In this document: piece by piece, positions 1-8,174 of the stretch
How positions within the stretch are numbered: position 1 is the stretch's first letter
Layout: every line of letters starts with the position of its first letter
NCBI RefSeq assembly: GCF_000377565.1
Contig: NZ_KB898360.1
Span: forward strand, 175,114 to 239,113
Length of the DNA stretch: 64,000 nt
From: Rhizobium sp. 2MFCol3.1
GTDB lineage: Bacteria; Pseudomonadota; Alphaproteobacteria; Rhizobiales; Rhizobiaceae
Direction of reading: 5' to 3'
Notes under the pieces: generated by a model
Databases searched by the model: none
The model's input: the letters and a program-made list of their open reading frames with translations, nothing else
Told to the model about the DNA's origin: nothing
Position numbers and translations under genes: made by a program

Positions 1-767
1 GTCACCTCGTCGACATAGATCGAGCGGTTGACCTCGATCTGCAGCGCGTGCAGGCCGCGCGAGGGGCGGCCGTAGTGCTCGGTGATGAAGCCGCCGGCAT
101 AGGGTTTGTTGCGGATCGCGGCAAAACCCATCTCCTCGAAGATGCTGACGGCCATGCGCGACAACTCAGCAGAAGCACTCGTGCCGTAGCGATCGCCGAT
201 GATGAAATCCGGCCGCGAGGTGGCGCCCGCGACGCGGATATTGCCCGGCATCGAGTGGCAGTCGATCAACACGCCGAAGCCGAACTGCACATGCGTGCGT
301 GCGATCAGCCGGCGCAGAGCGGCGTGATAGGGCTTGTAGACCGCCTCGATGCGATCGAGCGCTTCCTGCACCGGCAGGCGACGCGCGTAGATCTCCATGT
401 TCTCGGCGACGATCCTGGGGATCGTCCCGAGACCGCCGGCCACGCGCAGCGAGTTGATATTGGCGTAGGCAGGCAGGAGCCCGTCGAACATGCGGGGATC
501 GAGCTCGTAGGGCTCGCGGTTGACGTCGAGATAGGCGCGCGGAAAATTGGCGAGAAGCAGCGGCGCGCCGAGCGCGCCGGCCGCCGAAAACAGCTCGTCG
601 ACATAATGGTCTTCCGAGCGGCGGATCGAAATCCCCTGCAATCTGGACTGCGCGATGAATTCGGGCGGATAGATGCGGCCGCTATGGGGGGAATTGTAGA
701 CGAATGGAATGGTATGCGACGCGGGTTCCCGTATCTCAAAAAGCTCGTACGCGGGAATCTCGTCCAC
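1..767 (-). CDS. N-formylglutamate amidohydrolase family protein, 3' end outside window
   Basis: Read on the minus strand, this frame gives a continuous protein beginning VDEIPAYELFEIREP that runs off the left edge of the window, so the C-terminus is missing. Recognisable family blocks are YNSPHSGRIYPPEF, RRSEDHYVDELF, ANFPRAYLDVNREPYELDPR and VLIDCHSMPG. The Asp-Cys-His-Ser block and the early Asn-Ser-Pro-His-Ser block are typical of the HutG-type family, which cleaves N-formylglutamate to formate and glutamate or acts on related formylated or acylated amino acids. The start is GTG at 767-765, preceded by AGAGGGA at a good distance. An upstream ATG at 786 is in another frame. No other hut genes are visible here, so a role in histidine breakdown cannot be concluded. 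It is divergent from cpdR, with 187 bases between them. Confidence 0.85.
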   Translation of the reverse strand, partial: MDEIPAYELFEIREPASHTIPFVYNSPHSGRIYPPEFIAQSRLQGISIRRSEDHYVDELFSAAGALGAPLLLANFPRAYLDVNREPYELDPRMFDGLLPAYANINSLRVAGGLGTIPRIVAENMEIYARRLPVQEALDRIEAVYKPYHAALRRLIARTHVQFGFGVLIDCHSMPGNIRVAGATSRPDFIIGDRYGTSASAELSRMAVSIFEEMGFAAIRNKPYAGGFITEHYGRPSRGLHALQIEVNRSIYVDEV

Positions 768-954
768 CTGTTTCCCTCTTAACCATGCTGGCAGGCAGCT
801 ATCTTGCCCATGTTGCCAGTTGAAGGCCGCCAAGTCCATACTATCTCATGGGGATGACGCTTTGCACAGGCGCTTCACCGGTTGTTTACCGGCCGAAATC
901 TAGTGTAAATGACCAATACTCACGCATAAATTCCACTGATCAGCGGTCTGGATA

Positions 955-1317
955 ATGACTCAGAAGATACTTCTTGCAGAAGACGACAACGACATGCGCC
1001 GCTTCCTTGTGAAGGCGCTCGAAAAGGCAGGCTACAAGGTCCTGTCCTACGACAACGGCGCCAGCGCATACGACCGCCTTCGCGAAGAACCCTTTTCCCT
1101 TCTTCTCACCGATATCGTCATGCCCGAAATGGACGGCATCGAGTTGGCGCGCCGCGCCACCGAGCTCGATCCCGACCTCAAGGTGATGTTCATCACCGGT
1201 TTTGCGGCCGTCGCGCTCAACCCTGATTCGAAGGCACCGAAGGACGCGAAGGTCCTTTCCAAGCCTTTCCACCTCCGCGACCTCGTTGACGAAGTCAATA
1301 AAATGCTTGCGGCCTAA
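955..1317 (+). CDS. cpdR: CpdR-type single-domain response regulator
   Basis: This 120-residue protein is a receiver domain with no output domain. The acidic pair is D10/D11, the phospho-acceptor is D53 in LLLTDIVMPEMDG, and the conserved Lys lies in LSKPFHL. It matches CpdR of alphaproteobacteria in length, in the FITGFAAVALNP segment and in the Ala-Ala C-terminus. In Caulobacter and Sinorhizobium, unphosphorylated CpdR helps ClpXP localise and degrade cell-cycle regulators, and the CckA-ChpT relay phosphorylates it and turns it off. That role is family knowledge, not visible in the sequence. The gene stands alone, upstream of a tRNA gene with its own promoter. A perfect CtrA box near 58.6 kb shows that the related circuit may act elsewhere in this window. 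Confidence 0.88.
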   Translation: MTQKILLAEDDNDMRRFLVKALEKAGYKVLSYDNGASAYDRLREEPFSLLLTDIVMPEMDGIELARRATELDPDLKVMFITGFAAVALNPDSKAPKDAKVLSKPFHLRDLVDEVNKMLAA

Positions 1318-1357
1318 GGGTTCTGTGGGCGCATGTCACAAATCTGAAAAAGGCCTA

Positions 1358-1386
1358 TTGACGGCCAAATAGGTTTGTGGTCTATG
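1358..1386 (+). promoter_or_regulatory. Probable sigma-70 promoter of the tRNA-Val gene
   Basis: TTGACG at 1358-1363 and TCTATG at 1381-1386 are separated by 17 bases. The tRNA begins 14 bases after the -10 box, a normal arrangement for a stable RNA gene. Seen in sequence only. Confidence 0.6.
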
Positions 1387-1400
1387 CGCCGACATCGGAT

Positions 1401-1475
<75 letters not shown>

Positions 1476-1498
1476 TCCAGATTAGACTGAATAGTCAA

Positions 1499-1530
1499 GG
1501 GCTTAGCGAGAAATCGCTGAGCCCTTCTTC
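1499..1530 (+). terminator. Rho-independent terminator after tRNA-Val
   Basis: An 11-bp stem (1499-1509 with 1514-1524) closes a GAAA tetraloop and is followed by TTCTTC. It lies 24 bases after the tRNA end. Confidence 0.75.
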
Positions 1531-1756
1531 GTTTCGCCAACCGGCGATCCAAAGCGCGCAACCGACGCTCCGTCGGCGGATCATACTTCACCCGGCGACG
1601 CGGCCCGCGCCGATCCGCCAGCTGCGACCCGGCACCGACCCACCCGCTTCAAACCCTGTCCACACCCCAACCTCGTTCAGAATCCATTAAGCCAACCAAT
1701 GCCATCTTCTGGGCATGTTGAGTGGCTATCGAGCCTCTCGATCTTAACGGAGACGC

Positions 1757-2128
1757 ATGCGAATGAAGAAGATGGCTCTGTACGCCGTGGTTGCCGCAAC
1801 CACGTTCAGCAGCGTCCTGGCGACCACCGCGCCGGCAATGGCGCAGTATTACGACCGTCGCCCGCCGGGCTATGGTTACCGCGACCAGCCGCCACCCCCG
1901 CCCCCGCGCCGCCACCATCACAACAATGATGGCGCCGTCATCGCCGGTGGTCTTGCGGCTGGCGTGATCGGCGGCCTGATCGGCGGCGCGATTGCCAACG
2001 GCAATTCCGGCCCGCGCTACATTGATCCGCCACCGCCGCCCCCGCCACGCTGCTGGTTCGAGGATCGCCAGGTGCAGAACGCCTATGACGGCGGCTACCA
2101 CATGGAAAGCATCCGCGTCTGCCGTTAA
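1757..2128 (+). CDS. Exported proline-rich protein with glycine-zipper segment
   Basis: The 123-residue product starts with a classical signal peptide (MRMKK, then a hydrophobic run ending in APAMA, cleavage near residue 29). The mature part has Tyr/Arg/Pro-rich sequence with two proline runs (PPPPPP and PPPPPPP), a His-rich patch, a glycine-zipper segment AGGLAAGVIGGLIGGAIA, and two Cys residues near the C-terminus that could form a disulphide. Glycine zippers of this type occur in small outer-membrane or periplasmic proteins of rhizobia. No enzymatic function can be read. GGAG lies 4 bases before the first ATG and 10 before the second (1763), so either could be used. A strong terminator follows. 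Confidence 0.75.
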   Translation: MRMKKMALYAVVAATTFSSVLATTAPAMAQYYDRRPPGYGYRDQPPPPPPRRHHHNNDGAVIAGGLAAGVIGGLIGGAIANGNSGPRYIDPPPPPPPRCWFEDRQVQNAYDGGYHMESIRVCR

Positions 2129-2168
2129 CGATGTCGGGCATTGTGCCCGGCACCAAAGCAGCAACCAC

Positions 2169-2191
2169 CGCCCCGGTCTCCGGGGCGTTTT
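2169..2191 (+). terminator. Rho-independent terminator
   Basis: CGCCCCGG (2169-2176) pairs with CCGGGGCG (2180-2187) around a 3-base loop and is followed by TTTT. It ends the transcript of the glycine-zipper gene. Confidence 0.8.
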
Positions 2192-2224
2192 GCTGTCAGG
2201 TCTGGCGCAACACAGGCGCTGAAA

Positions 2225-2256
2225 CGAAAAGAGGCCCGGCGTTTCGGCCGGACCTC
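2225..2256 (-). terminator. Rho-independent terminator of the 2284-2619 gene
   Basis: Read on the minus strand, a 10-bp stem (2256-2247 with 2240-2231, one mismatch) is followed by TTTTCGTTT. It lies just after the stop codon of the minus-strand gene and faces the plus-strand terminator at 2169-2191, so the two convergent genes are insulated from each other. Confidence 0.75.
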
Positions 2257-2283
2257 CTCATGTCGTGCGAACCGCGCAAGCGC

Positions 2284-2619
2284 TTATTCGTGGATCGTAT
2301 AGGAGCCCATTTCGCAGAGGTTCTGCGTGTCGGTGGTCGTGTCGAGGTTGGAGCCTTCCTCGAACTCGAACTTCATGTCGTATTTGCAGACGTCGCGACC
2401 GTCGCCGATGGTGATGTCCATGCTCTCGCCCGGGTTCAGCACCTGCTTGCCGAAGACGTCGTCTTCCCACTCGTTGACGCCAACGGGCGAGGTATAGAAA
2501 TTGGTAAGCACCGAGTTGGTGCCGTTCTTCAGCGTGAAGACCAGGTCTTCCGCGTGCGAGACGCCTGCAAATGCCAGAAATGCGATGGCGGAGACCGCCG
2601 ACAGCGTGATGTTTCTCAT
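2284..2619 (-). CDS. Small exported protein of unknown function
   Basis: 111 residues. MRNITLSAVSAIAFLAFAG followed by VSHA is a clean Sec signal peptide with cleavage after SHA. The mature domain (about 88 residues) is acidic, with two Cys residues (in DVCKY and NLCEM), which could form a disulphide. The stretch VFTLKNGTNSVLTNFYTSP resembles small beta-rich periplasmic proteins found in rhizobia, but no named family is certain. The start at 2619 is chosen because AGGGG lies at proper distance and it gives an intact signal peptide. The longer frame upstream adds an unrelated N-terminus. Single gene, with a terminator right after it. Confidence 0.7.
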   Translation of the reverse strand: MRNITLSAVSAIAFLAFAGVSHAEDLVFTLKNGTNSVLTNFYTSPVGVNEWEDDVFGKQVLNPGESMDITIGDGRDVCKYDMKFEFEEGSNLDTTTDTQNLCEMGSYTIHE

Positions 2620-2837
2620 GTTTCCCCTCAAAACGCCCCACACGGGGCGCGACGGTCTTATTATCGGATGAGCATATGTAAAAGTGGTTTCGGCAGCCAT
2701 TTCTGGTGGCTTTTCTTGGGCTGCGAAGTTGTGTGCCATGACATTGAAAGTCTAGCGTGCTGACCAATTTCGAACACAGTAGAATGTCATGGCCTCGGTG
2801 CTGTGGCGACAAGCTTTAGGCATGACGAGGTATTGAA

Positions 2838-3317
2838 ATGAAACTGGTAATCCTGACCGCCGGCGCACTTCTGTCGGCATCGATCGCGCAGGCAGCGGGC
2901 ACGGCACAGCAGAACTTTCCAGGCGCCCCCGGCGCGCTGACGCTGGCCGGCCGATGCAGCAAGCTTGTCGTCGGCAAGGTCGACGTGTCCAAGCCCTGCC
3001 AGAACGAAATCGCCAGCGTCACGCTGGTCAACGGTCAGGTCACCTTCATCTTTTCCGCCGAAGGCAAGATGCTCGGCTTTCAGGGCGACGGCACCAAGAT
3101 CAAGCCGGCATCAGCAGGCAATGTCACGCTGCCGCTCGATATGGTGGTGACGGGCGCCGGCCAGAAGATGACCGGCCAGGTCAAGGTCTCGGGAAGCTGC
3201 ACGCTCGGCAACCCCTATGACGGCAAGCCGGTCGCGATCGAGTGCAGCGCCAAGAGCACCGACACGGCCTTCTCCGCCGTCTTCAAGACCAACGGCAAGG
3301 CGCCGAAGCAGAAGTAA
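2838..3317 (+). CDS. Exported protein of unknown function
   Basis: 159 residues with a signal peptide (MKLVILTAGALLSASIAQA, cleavage near residue 19-20). The mature part has three cysteines, in GRCSK, KPCQN and GSCTL, plus a fourth in IECSAK, which fits two periplasmic disulphides. The rest alternates short beta-strand-like segments and ends in a Lys-rich tail (NGKAPKQK). I do not recognise a named family. It is convergent with the SNase-like gene, whose stop lies only 13 bases away. Confidence 0.7.
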   Translation: MKLVILTAGALLSASIAQAAGTAQQNFPGAPGALTLAGRCSKLVVGKVDVSKPCQNEIASVTLVNGQVTFIFSAEGKMLGFQGDGTKIKPASAGNVTLPLDMVVTGAGQKMTGQVKVSGSCTLGNPYDGKPVAIECSAKSTDTAFSAVFKTNGKAPKQK

Positions 3318-3330
3318 GCCTAGACGATCT

Positions 3331-4080
3331 TCAGGCGCACCAGGCGCCCTTGCCCGGCTTGCGTGCCAAGCCTTCATCCACCAGCTGCGCGCCGATCGAG
3401 CGGCCGTCGCGCGAGATGACGCGGGGTGCTGCCCCCTTGTCGGGCTGGCCGGCGGCGTTCATCGAGAACGATCCGGCATTCAGAAGATTGAGCAGCCGGA
3501 GCTTGGCTGCGAAGCCGGCCTTGCGCTCGCCGTCGCAGCGCGCATTGTCGATGCCGGGGCTGACGATATCGGCGATCACGATCTTCTCGCCCTTGTACCA
3601 GAAGGTGCTGCCGTCGGCGACGCAGTTGATATGCTCGCCCTGCCCGCAATAGCCGAAGGCAGCCTTGGCGGATTGCGTCTGCGCCGGTGAAATGGACGCT
3701 GGCGAGATGGAAACGGGCTCCGCCCTCTCGGAAGCGGACCCCTTGGACGATGGGATCGGCACGGCCGCCGGCGGGATGATCTTGGAGACCGGCGCGATCG
3801 ATGCCGTCTGCCTCGGTCCCGTGTCACGGCTCGTATCCTTGATGGCCTCACGCACCGCATCGCGCTCGCGTGTGTTCTTCGCCACGCTGACCGGCCGCGA
3901 AGCCGAAGGCGCATGCGAGGCGAGCAACGGCTTCACGCTCTTCCAGTTGTCGTAGACGGCGATGCCGCCAAAGGCGAGCGCACCCACGACCACCCAGGGA
4001 AGCGGGCTGCCGCCTCCGCTCTTCCTCGCTCCCGCCCGCGAGCGTGTCGATGTCTTGCGGCGTGTCGCTGTCTTGGCCAT
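3331..4080 (-). CDS. Membrane-anchored SNase-like (thermonuclease-fold) protein, degenerate active site
   Basis: 249 residues. A short Lys/Arg/Thr/Ser-rich cytoplasmic N-terminus is followed by one membrane segment (about residues 27-43), then a Pro/Ser-rich linker (about 60-135) and a C-terminal domain of about 105 residues resembling the staphylococcal nuclease fold (CVADGSTFWYKGEKI, DIVSPGIDNARC, GRSIGAQLVDEGLAR). In active nucleases the segment after the first strands carries an Arg and the motif TPE. Here the corresponding stretch reads IVIADIVSPG, so the catalytic Arg and Glu look replaced. It may bind rather than cut nucleic acid. The start is the ATG at 4080. A longer frame adds 27 residues with no support. 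Confidence 0.7.
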   Translation of the reverse strand: MAKTATRRKTSTRSRAGARKSGGGSPLPWVVVGALAFGGIAVYDNWKSVKPLLASHAPSASRPVSVAKNTRERDAVREAIKDTSRDTGPRQTASIAPVSKIIPPAAVPIPSSKGSASERAEPVSISPASISPAQTQSAKAAFGYCGQGEHINCVADGSTFWYKGEKIVIADIVSPGIDNARCDGERKAGFAAKLRLLNLLNAGSFSMNAAGQPDKGAAPRVISRDGRSIGAQLVDEGLARKPGKGAWCA

Positions 4081-4361
4081 GGCGTCCCGATTCCCGTGAT
4101 GGCCGATTATCGCCGCGCAATCCTTTCCGAAAGGTTGGCAAGCGGCGTTTGCCCCCGGCAAGTTTCGCCTCGCACGTTACCTTTGCCCCCGCCGCCACAT
4201 CATCGCGCCATTTGCCGGCTAGTGCCCTCCGCTCACGTTTGATTGAAGGCGCCGGTCGCCGAAATCGCTGGCATGGCCTGACCCCGCTCCCCATCTGAGG
4301 CGCGATCGCTGCGACAGCGATGATGGAAAAGCCACGATGGCTGCTGAGAAGAAGTAAACGC

Positions 4362-4925
4362 ATGACGCGACGATATCTGAGACTTCTGAAGTGGCCGGCA
4401 GGCCTCGCGCTTGGCGCCATGCTCCTGGTCCTCGGCCATGCCGGCATTGGCCAGCTCACCGGAAATTTCCACGAAGTCATCGCCGGCGAGCTCTACCGCT
4501 CCGCCCAGCCGAGCGGCTCCGACATTGCCACCTATGCCGATACCTACGGCATCAAGACGATCGTCAACCTGCGCGACGAGGAGCGCACCGACTGGTACCG
4601 CAATGAGGCGGCCGCCGCTGAAAAGGCCGGCATCACTCTCATCGATTTCCCGATGTCCTCGTCGAAGCTATTGCCGATCCCCGAAGCCGAGCGCCTCGCC
4701 AAGCTGATGGCGGATGCACCCAAGCCGCTCCTCATCCACTGCGAACACGGCGCCAACCGCACGGGCCTCGCCTCCGCGATCTATGTCGGCGCCGTCGGCA
4801 AGCTCAGCGAGGCCTTCGCCGAATTCCAGCTCAGCCCCTACTTCGGCCACTTCGCCCTCCCCGGCATCGGCCGCTACGAACTCACCCGCTCCTGGGACGC
4901 CTTCGAGGAAACGATTGGGTTTTGA
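4362..4925 (+). CDS. Membrane-anchored dual-specificity protein phosphatase
   Basis: 187 residues from the chosen start. A basic N-terminus (MTRRYLRLLKW) precedes one membrane segment, then a DSP/PTP-like domain. GELYRSAQP and IKTIVNLRDEE are typical of this group, and the signature loop HCEHGANRTG contains the catalytic Cys (C127) and Arg (R133) of the CX5R motif. The family removes phosphate from Tyr/Ser/Thr or from non-protein substrates, and the anchor suggests work at the inner membrane, probably with the domain outside the cytoplasm. The ATG at 4320 would add 14 residues. Neither start has a strong Shine-Dalgarno sequence, but AGAAG precedes the second. It diverges from the SNase-like gene. 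Confidence 0.8.
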   Translation: MTRRYLRLLKWPAGLALGAMLLVLGHAGIGQLTGNFHEVIAGELYRSAQPSGSDIATYADTYGIKTIVNLRDEERTDWYRNEAAAAEKAGITLIDFPMSSSKLLPIPEAERLAKLMADAPKPLLIHCEHGANRTGLASAIYVGAVGKLSEAFAEFQLSPYFGHFALPGIGRYELTRSWDAFEETIGF

Positions 4926-5060
4926 CGCGCACCGAGTGTGGCGCCTTCGGCGCCGCGCACGGCAATCAACCTGATCGCCCGCCATTCGCTCTCATGCTTC
5001 ATGGTGAGATCAACGGGCACGGTATTTACGGTCATCTATCTCTCTCGCTATCTGGTGGAT

Positions 5061-5306
5061 TCAGTTCTTGTCGGAGCCCTTGTCGTCGCTCGTGATCGGC
5101 CCCTCGCGCGACAAATCTCCGCCCGTCACATGCGCGGGCACATGGATGTCGTGGTGAACGCCCGGCGTCAGCGTCAGGTCCACCTGATGCGGCGGCATCA
5201 CCTGGGCGGTCTTCATCCGGTTCGGCTTTGCCCGTTTCATGCGGTCGGCCGCCTGCGTGCGCTTGTCGGGAATATGGGTGTCTGGAACGTGGCTATGGGT
5301 CGGCAT
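5061..5306 (-). CDS. Small hydrophilic protein of unknown function
   Basis: 81 residues, rich in His, Lys, Asp and Thr, without a signal peptide or membrane segment. GGGAGAGG stands at the right distance before the ATG at 5306, which supports a real gene and decides the start. The sequence has several His residues (PTHSHVPDTHIP, HHDIHVPAH) that might bind metal, but this is speculation. I do not recognise the family. Confidence 0.5.
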   Translation of the reverse strand: MPTHSHVPDTHIPDKRTQAADRMKRAKPNRMKTAQVMPPHQVDLTLTPGVHHDIHVPAHVTGGDLSREGPITSDDKGSDKN

Positions 5307-5751
5307 GGTCGTCCTCTCCCTTCTCGTTACACTCTTCGCTTTACACTGGCTCCGTTTCCCGACCGCGCGCCGAGCGCGCCGCGACCAAAGTCGGCGGCCC
5401 ATCGGCGACACATCTGTCGGGCAACTGAGGACCTAACGACCGGAGGCCCGGATGGTTCCCGAGAAAAGCGATCGCGCGCGCCAGCCCGATCTTGACTGAG
5501 CCGCGAACTTGACTATCTCTGTGGACATCCCGCGGCCTCAGACATCGGCCGACGGGCAACCTGGTGCCGGGCCCCTCTGGCGAGAGTTTTTACGGCGCTC
5601 TCGTGATGTCGGTACCGCCTGCAGATAAGCCGGCGGATTTTCATTCGATGAAAAAGCACACCATGCCTTACGCGCATGCCCGTTGTGGTATGTCGCGTTT
5701 CTTCAGCGTATCCACGCTCTCAAACAGCGCTGACAGTGGGGAGGTTCGCTC
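5307..5751 (+). other. Gene-free intergenic region between divergent genes
   Basis: 445 bases separate the start of the small minus-strand gene from the DUF475 gene. It must hold both promoters. No convincing coding frame, tRNA or terminator is seen. GGGGAGG directly before position 5752 is the ribosome-binding site of the DUF475 gene. Confidence 0.5.
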
Positions 5752-6867
5752 ATGAGCACCCCCACCAAGACGAAATCGACACTCAGCTACTTCACCTGGT
5801 CCTTCATCGTCACCGCCGTCGGCCTGGCGCTCGGCGCAGCACTTGGCTGGCAGACGACCGGCACCATCGGCGGCATGGCGACCGTCTTCTTCATTTGTAC
5901 GGTGCTTGCCGTGCTCGAAATCTCGCTCTCCTTCGACAACGCCATCGTCAACGCCAACAAGCTGAAGGAAATGACGCCTGAGTGGCAGCATCGCTTTCTG
6001 ACCTGGGGCATCGTCATTGCCGTCTTCGGCATGCGCATCGTCTTCCCGCTGGCGATCGTCGCCATCGCGGCCCAGATCGGCCCATGGGAAGCGCTGGTTC
6101 TCGCCGCCCGCGAGCCTGCCGAATATGCCCGCATCATGAACGACGCGCATCTGCCGATCGCAGCCTTCGGCGGTACCTTCCTGATGATGGTCGGCCTCAA
6201 CTACTTCTTCAACCATGAGAAGGAGGTGCACTGGATCGCCGGCCTCGAACGCATGATGGCCCGCTCGGCCACCATCAAGGGCATCGAGATCGCCTTCGTG
6301 TTGGCCCTCATCCTGGTCTTCTCCTCCTTCCTGCCGGAAGCGGAAGCCAGCACCTTCGTCCATAGCGCCATCTATGGTCTTCTGACCTTCCTCGCGGTCG
6401 AGGTCGTCGGCGGCCTGCTGGATGCCTCGCAAAAGACGATGAGCGCCGCCGCCAAGGGTGGCCTCGGCGCCTTCATCTATCTCGAGGTGCTCGATGCCAG
6501 CTTCTCCTTCGACGGCGTCATCGGCGCCTTCGCGCTGACGCAGAACCTCTTCGTCATCGCCATCGGTCTCGGCATCGGCGCCATGTATGTGCGCTCCATG
6601 ACGATCATGCTGGTGGAAAAGGGAACGCTGGCCGAATACCGCTATCTCGAGCACGGCGCCTTCTACGCCATCCTGATCCTCTCGGTGATCATGTACGTGC
6701 AGACGCTGTATCACATCCCCGAAGTCATCACCGGCCTCGGCGGCGCCACCCTGATCGGCATCTCGCTCTGGTCTTCCATCCGCTACAACAGGAAGGAACA
6801 GGCCGAAGAGCAGGCGCATGGCGAGACGCATGCGCAAAAGGAGCAGCAGGTTCAGGCGCAGACCTGA
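5752..6867 (+). CDS. DUF475 (TerC-related) integral membrane protein
   Basis: 371 residues with about nine membrane segments. Two family signatures are present: EISLSFDNAIVNANKL (D62 and N63) and LEVLDASFSFDGVIGAFAL (D254). These acidic residues inside membrane segments are the conserved core of the TerC/DUF475 group, whose better known members export manganese or act in tellurite resistance and in metal loading of exported proteins. A metal-ion role is therefore likely but not proven for DUF475. The C-terminus is a Gln/Glu-rich cytoplasmic tail (about residues 345-371). Strong ribosome-binding site GGGGAGG, single gene. I found no clear manganese riboswitch in front. Confidence 0.85.
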   Translation: MSTPTKTKSTLSYFTWSFIVTAVGLALGAALGWQTTGTIGGMATVFFICTVLAVLEISLSFDNAIVNANKLKEMTPEWQHRFLTWGIVIAVFGMRIVFPLAIVAIAAQIGPWEALVLAAREPAEYARIMNDAHLPIAAFGGTFLMMVGLNYFFNHEKEVHWIAGLERMMARSATIKGIEIAFVLALILVFSSFLPEAEASTFVHSAIYGLLTFLAVEVVGGLLDASQKTMSAAAKGGLGAFIYLEVLDASFSFDGVIGAFALTQNLFVIAIGLGIGAMYVRSMTIMLVEKGTLAEYRYLEHGAFYAILILSVIMYVQTLYHIPEVITGLGGATLIGISLWSSIRYNRKEQAEEQAHGETHAQKEQQVQAQT

Positions 6868-6912
6868 GCCGAGCGCTCCTGACGACTGGCACGCGGCCAC
6901 ATCGTCCTCACC

Positions 6913-7027
6913 CCTCATCCCGGCCTTGTGCCGGGATCCAGCAGCGTCGCGTCCGCGACGCTAAGAGGCTCTTTCCAACCCAAGGACTTGGGTTGGCTGG
7001 ATCCCCGCCACGAGGGCGAGGATGAGG
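6913..7027 (+). repeat. Palindromic intergenic mosaic repeat (CTTGTG-loop type)
   Basis: A 115-base element bounded by the inverted repeat CCTCATCC (6913-6920) and GGATGAGG (7020-7027), with GGGATCCAGC and GCTGGATCCC as a second inner pair. Inside are compact hairpins: CCCGG CCTTGTG CCGGG, CGTCGCG TC CGCGACG, and CCAACCCAAG with CTTGGGTTGG. It resembles the element at 43618-43788 in the stem-CTTGTG-stem head. It lies between the ends of two convergent genes. Confidence 0.7.
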
Positions 7028-7063
7028 AGGAGAATGCGCCCCCATCTCAGGCAAAAAAAATAA

Positions 7064-7095
7064 AGCCCGCGACCGAGAGGTTGCGGGCTGTTTCA
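7064..7095 (+). terminator. Bidirectional rho-independent terminator
   Basis: An 11-bp stem (7064-7074 with 7079-7089, one G-T pair) closes GAGA. The 3' side has GTTTCATTT and the 5' side has an A8 run, so it can stop transcription from both the DUF475 gene and the small gene on the minus strand. Confidence 0.7.
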
Positions 7096-7131
7096 TTTCA
7101 GGCGACCAATCACCGCCTCTAGCTTGCAGGC

Positions 7132-7299
7132 TTAATGATTGATGCGGCCGAACAGGCTCGGATCGATCCCAAGCTTGTTGAGATCGCGCTCGCGGGGGCG
7201 GCGGCCGGACTGGACGGCGGCGCTGGCGGCATTCGCGGCACCGATCATCGCAAAAGCGCGGCCAAGCAAGCCATCACGAATCGACTGACGGAAGGACAT
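7132..7299 (-). CDS. Small DUF1127-like protein
   Basis: 55 residues: an N-terminus MSFRQSIRDGLLGRAF, an Ala-rich middle, then GRRPRERDLNKLGIDPSLFG. The C-terminal part resembles the short helical DUF1127-type proteins, common in alphaproteobacteria and linked in a few cases to RNA binding and phosphate or carbon metabolism. That similarity is only by eye. The ATG at 7299 is preceded by an AG-rich stretch (GAGAAAGAAAG). The A-rich terminator on its 3' side supports an independent transcript. Confidence 0.55.
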   Translation of the reverse strand: MSFRQSIRDGLLGRAFAMIGAANAASAAVQSGRRPRERDLNKLGIDPSLFGRINH

Positions 7300-7444
7300 T
7301 GTCTTTCTTTCTCTAGCATATGATTGACTGCTCACATATGGGCGCGCGAGGTGGGAACCACAACCGCCGGGATTTCAACCCAGCCATGCGGGAATGGATG
7401 TGCGGACGTTGTAGATAGCCCCAAAAAGCAAGACCCCAGTCAGT

Positions 7445-7557
7445 AGCCCCCTCACCCTACCCTCTCCCCGAGGGGAGAGGGGAAGAGACCGCAGAGGGTG
7501 CCGTTTTTCCCTTCTCCCCAGCGGGGAGAAGGTGCCCGAAGGGCGGATGAGGGGGCT
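7445..7557 (+). repeat. RIME-like palindromic repeat, copy 1
   Basis: 113 bases with perfect 10-bp terminal inverted repeats AGCCCCCTCA and TGAGGGGGCT. It contains two inner hairpins, CCTCTCCCC/GGGGAGAGG and CCTTCTCCCC/GGGGAGAAGG. The second hairpin and the ends recur at 40293-40415 and 63529-63627. The architecture (about 110 bases, two large palindromes, intergenic) fits the rhizobial intergenic mosaic elements called RIME. It fills much of the 307-base gap between the genes at 7299 and 7607. Confidence 0.75.
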
Positions 7558-7606
7558 CCTGGCGCTGAGGTTCAAACAACAATATGTCTCAGCCGCACCG
7601 CCAACC

Positions 7607-8014
7607 TCACATCACCTCTCCCGGCAACGCCGCCGCCTGCAATATCCACCCCTTCAGCAAGGCCGCATCAAACCGCTCATCTTCATGCAGATGCACATAC
7701 CGCACTCCCTCCTGCTTCGACCCGACAGGCGGCAGCGGAACAAGCGAGGCGCCCTTGAAGAACGTCACCTTGATATACCGATCGAAGCAGTGAAACGCCA
7801 GGAACCAGCCGCCTCCCGCGGCGCCATAGAGCGGCGTGTTCCACTTCACCGCCTTGCGCAGATCGGGAACAAGCCCGGTTATCAGCTCATCGAGTTCCTT
7901 CCCCACAGCACTCTTCCACCCCGGCATCGCCGCGATATATGCCTGAACCGGGGCATCCCCTTCCCCCTTCGGTATCTGCGGATTGCCGCCGGACAAAAGC
8001 TTGGGCGCGCTCAT
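7607..8014 (-). CDS. DUF1801 domain protein
   Basis: 135 residues. Recognisable features of DUF1801 (YdhG-like) proteins are DAPVQAYIAAMPGWKSAVG, a middle DLRKAVKWNTPLYG and the stretch FLAFHCFDRYIKVTFFKG. The fold is a small alpha/beta domain. The biochemical role is unknown, although some members bind iron or act near metal metabolism. The start at 8014 has a strong GGGAGGAA ribosome-binding site. The longer frame upstream (to 8233) has no such site and a non-homologous N-terminus. Confidence 0.8.
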   Translation of the reverse strand: MSAPKLLSGGNPQIPKGEGDAPVQAYIAAMPGWKSAVGKELDELITGLVPDLRKAVKWNTPLYGAAGGGWFLAFHCFDRYIKVTFFKGASLVPLPPVGSKQEGVRYVHLHEDERFDAALLKGWILQAAALPGEVM

Positions 8015-8174
8015 CAGTTCCTCCCTGGTTGCTTCCCCGACTTTAGCAACAGCGAGTGGAAATGTCCGCTCCGCCCGCAAACCCACGCGCCTAACGCCCC
8101 GCGAGCCGACATCCCGATAGCCGCGCGCCCACCGCAATGCTATGAGCGACCACCCCCAACCATGGATCGCCCCG

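Noticed and set aside
5307..5751. Manganese (yybP-ykoY type) riboswitch before the DUF475 gene
   Set aside because: TerC-related genes often have one, but I could not find the conserved loop sequences by eye in this region.
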